This document shows, piece after piece, positions 41,965 to 42,142 of a stretch of DNA of 42,142 nucleotides. The position numbers and the translations under genes were made by a program. Each line of letters starts with the position of its first letter. The first letter of the stretch is position 1. Origin of the DNA: Alphaproteobacteria bacterium (GTDB lineage Bacteria > Pseudomonadota > Alphaproteobacteria > SHVZ01); NCBI GenBank assembly GCA_016869285.1, contig VGEN01000023.1, positions 1 to 42,142 of the forward strand. The letters are read 5' to 3'. The notes under the pieces were generated by a model. The model searched no databases. It saw only the letters and a list, made by a program, of their open reading frames with translations, and was not told the origin of the DNA.

Positions 41965-42142
41965 TGAGCTGCCCCCGGATTTTTTGGACACCGATTTGTC
42001 CAACCGGAGGCATTTATGATGAAGTCGAGCATGAACCAAATCGAAACCAACGATGTGAATGATGATACCGAGGTCGGCAGGGTCGAGCGCAGTTCGTCCG
42101 GGCAGTCTCCTGGCCATGTGTTCCCTGGCCAGGGAACGACGC
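41965..42142. mobile_element. Left end of an insertion sequence, probably IS3 family
   Basis: TGAGCTGCCCCCGGATTTTT (41965 onward) has the TG-start and GCCCC...GGACA layout of IS3-family terminal repeats (IS2/IS51-like groups). An internal inverted repeat TTGGACA-ccgatt-TGTCCAA (41984-42003) precedes a GGAGG ribosome site and the first transposase frame. The element runs off the right edge, so its other end and any target-site duplication are unseen. Assignment to IS66 or another family is possible. Confidence 0.7.
42016..42142 (+). CDS. Partial insertion-sequence ORF (OrfA-like transposase N-terminus)
   Basis: An open frame starts at ATG 42016 (GGAGG five bases upstream; ATG 42019 is the next codon) and remains open to the window end, 42 codons. 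MNQIETNDVNDDTEVGRVER resembles the acidic leader before the basic helix-turn-helix in IS OrfA/TnpA proteins. The following Ser/Gly-rich residues are not what I expect for that helix-turn-helix, so a frameshift or a variant is possible. Confidence 0.55.
   Translation, partial: MMKSSMNQIETNDVNDDTEVGRVERSSSGQSPGHVFPGQGTT

Noticed and set aside
41427..42062. Full 217-codon reading of the MetX-like gene
   Set aside because: The last codons are insertion-sequence DNA, so they are not native protein sequence.

Overview
The window is high-GC bacterial DNA with dense genes, frequent ATGA, GTGA and TGATG start/stop overlaps, and G/C-ending codons. The gene mix (TRAP transporters, TauD and PhyH dioxygenases, hyuA/hyuB, ABC importers, and a TPR-methyltransferase of a type I associate with Reyranella-like genomes) points to a free-living, soil-type alphaproteobacterium, probably Rhodospirillales or Hyphomicrobiales. 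The phylum-level call is fairly firm; the genus is a guess.

Layout: tRNA-Ser(CGA) lies near the left edge, followed by an FMN-dependent 2-hydroxyacid dehydrogenase. Next is a leftward operon of an amidohydrolase (interrupted by an in-frame TAG), a small YtkA/FixH-like protein and a di-heme cytochrome c peroxidase. A TauD dioxygenase diverges from a rightward run of FAD dehydrogenase, small lipoprotein and BaiN-type flavoprotein. From 8.4 to 13.8 kb come a GlcG-like protein, a sugar isomerase-like TIM barrel, a C45 acyltransferase/peptidase, an L-idonate 5-dehydrogenase-like enzyme, a phytanoyl-CoA dioxygenase and a small methyltransferase. A complete ABC importer follows (13.9-17.6 kb), then a FitAB/VapBC toxin-antitoxin pair with a palindromic operator, a second TauD enzyme, and an MFS transporter that appears to use a CTG start.

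The MFS gene and a gamma-glutamyltransferase gene converge on a 273-bp multi-hairpin palindromic element (20785-21057). To its right are an uncharacterised HxxH...YHE protein, an aldo-keto reductase, a PEP-mutase/isocitrate-lyase-like enzyme, a class C serine hydrolase, an orphan family-5 solute-binding protein and a TetR regulator.

The clearest functional unit is 28.2-35.2 kb. A divergent TetR gene, and an operator lying between the -35 and -10 boxes, precede an operon of quinate/shikimate dehydrogenase, TRAP DctP-DctQ-DctM, type II dehydroquinase, and a dehydroshikimate dehydratase fused to an HPPD-like domain. Together these would import quinate or shikimate and convert it to protocatechuate. 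Next come hyuB and hyuA, separated by an inverted pair of REP sequences. The right end holds a TPR-methyltransferase gene split by a one-base deletion and a MetX-like acyltransferase gene cut by an insertion sequence that runs off the window.

The main unexplained item is the palindromic element at 20785-21057. Three genes also appear broken, by nonsense, frameshift and insertion.
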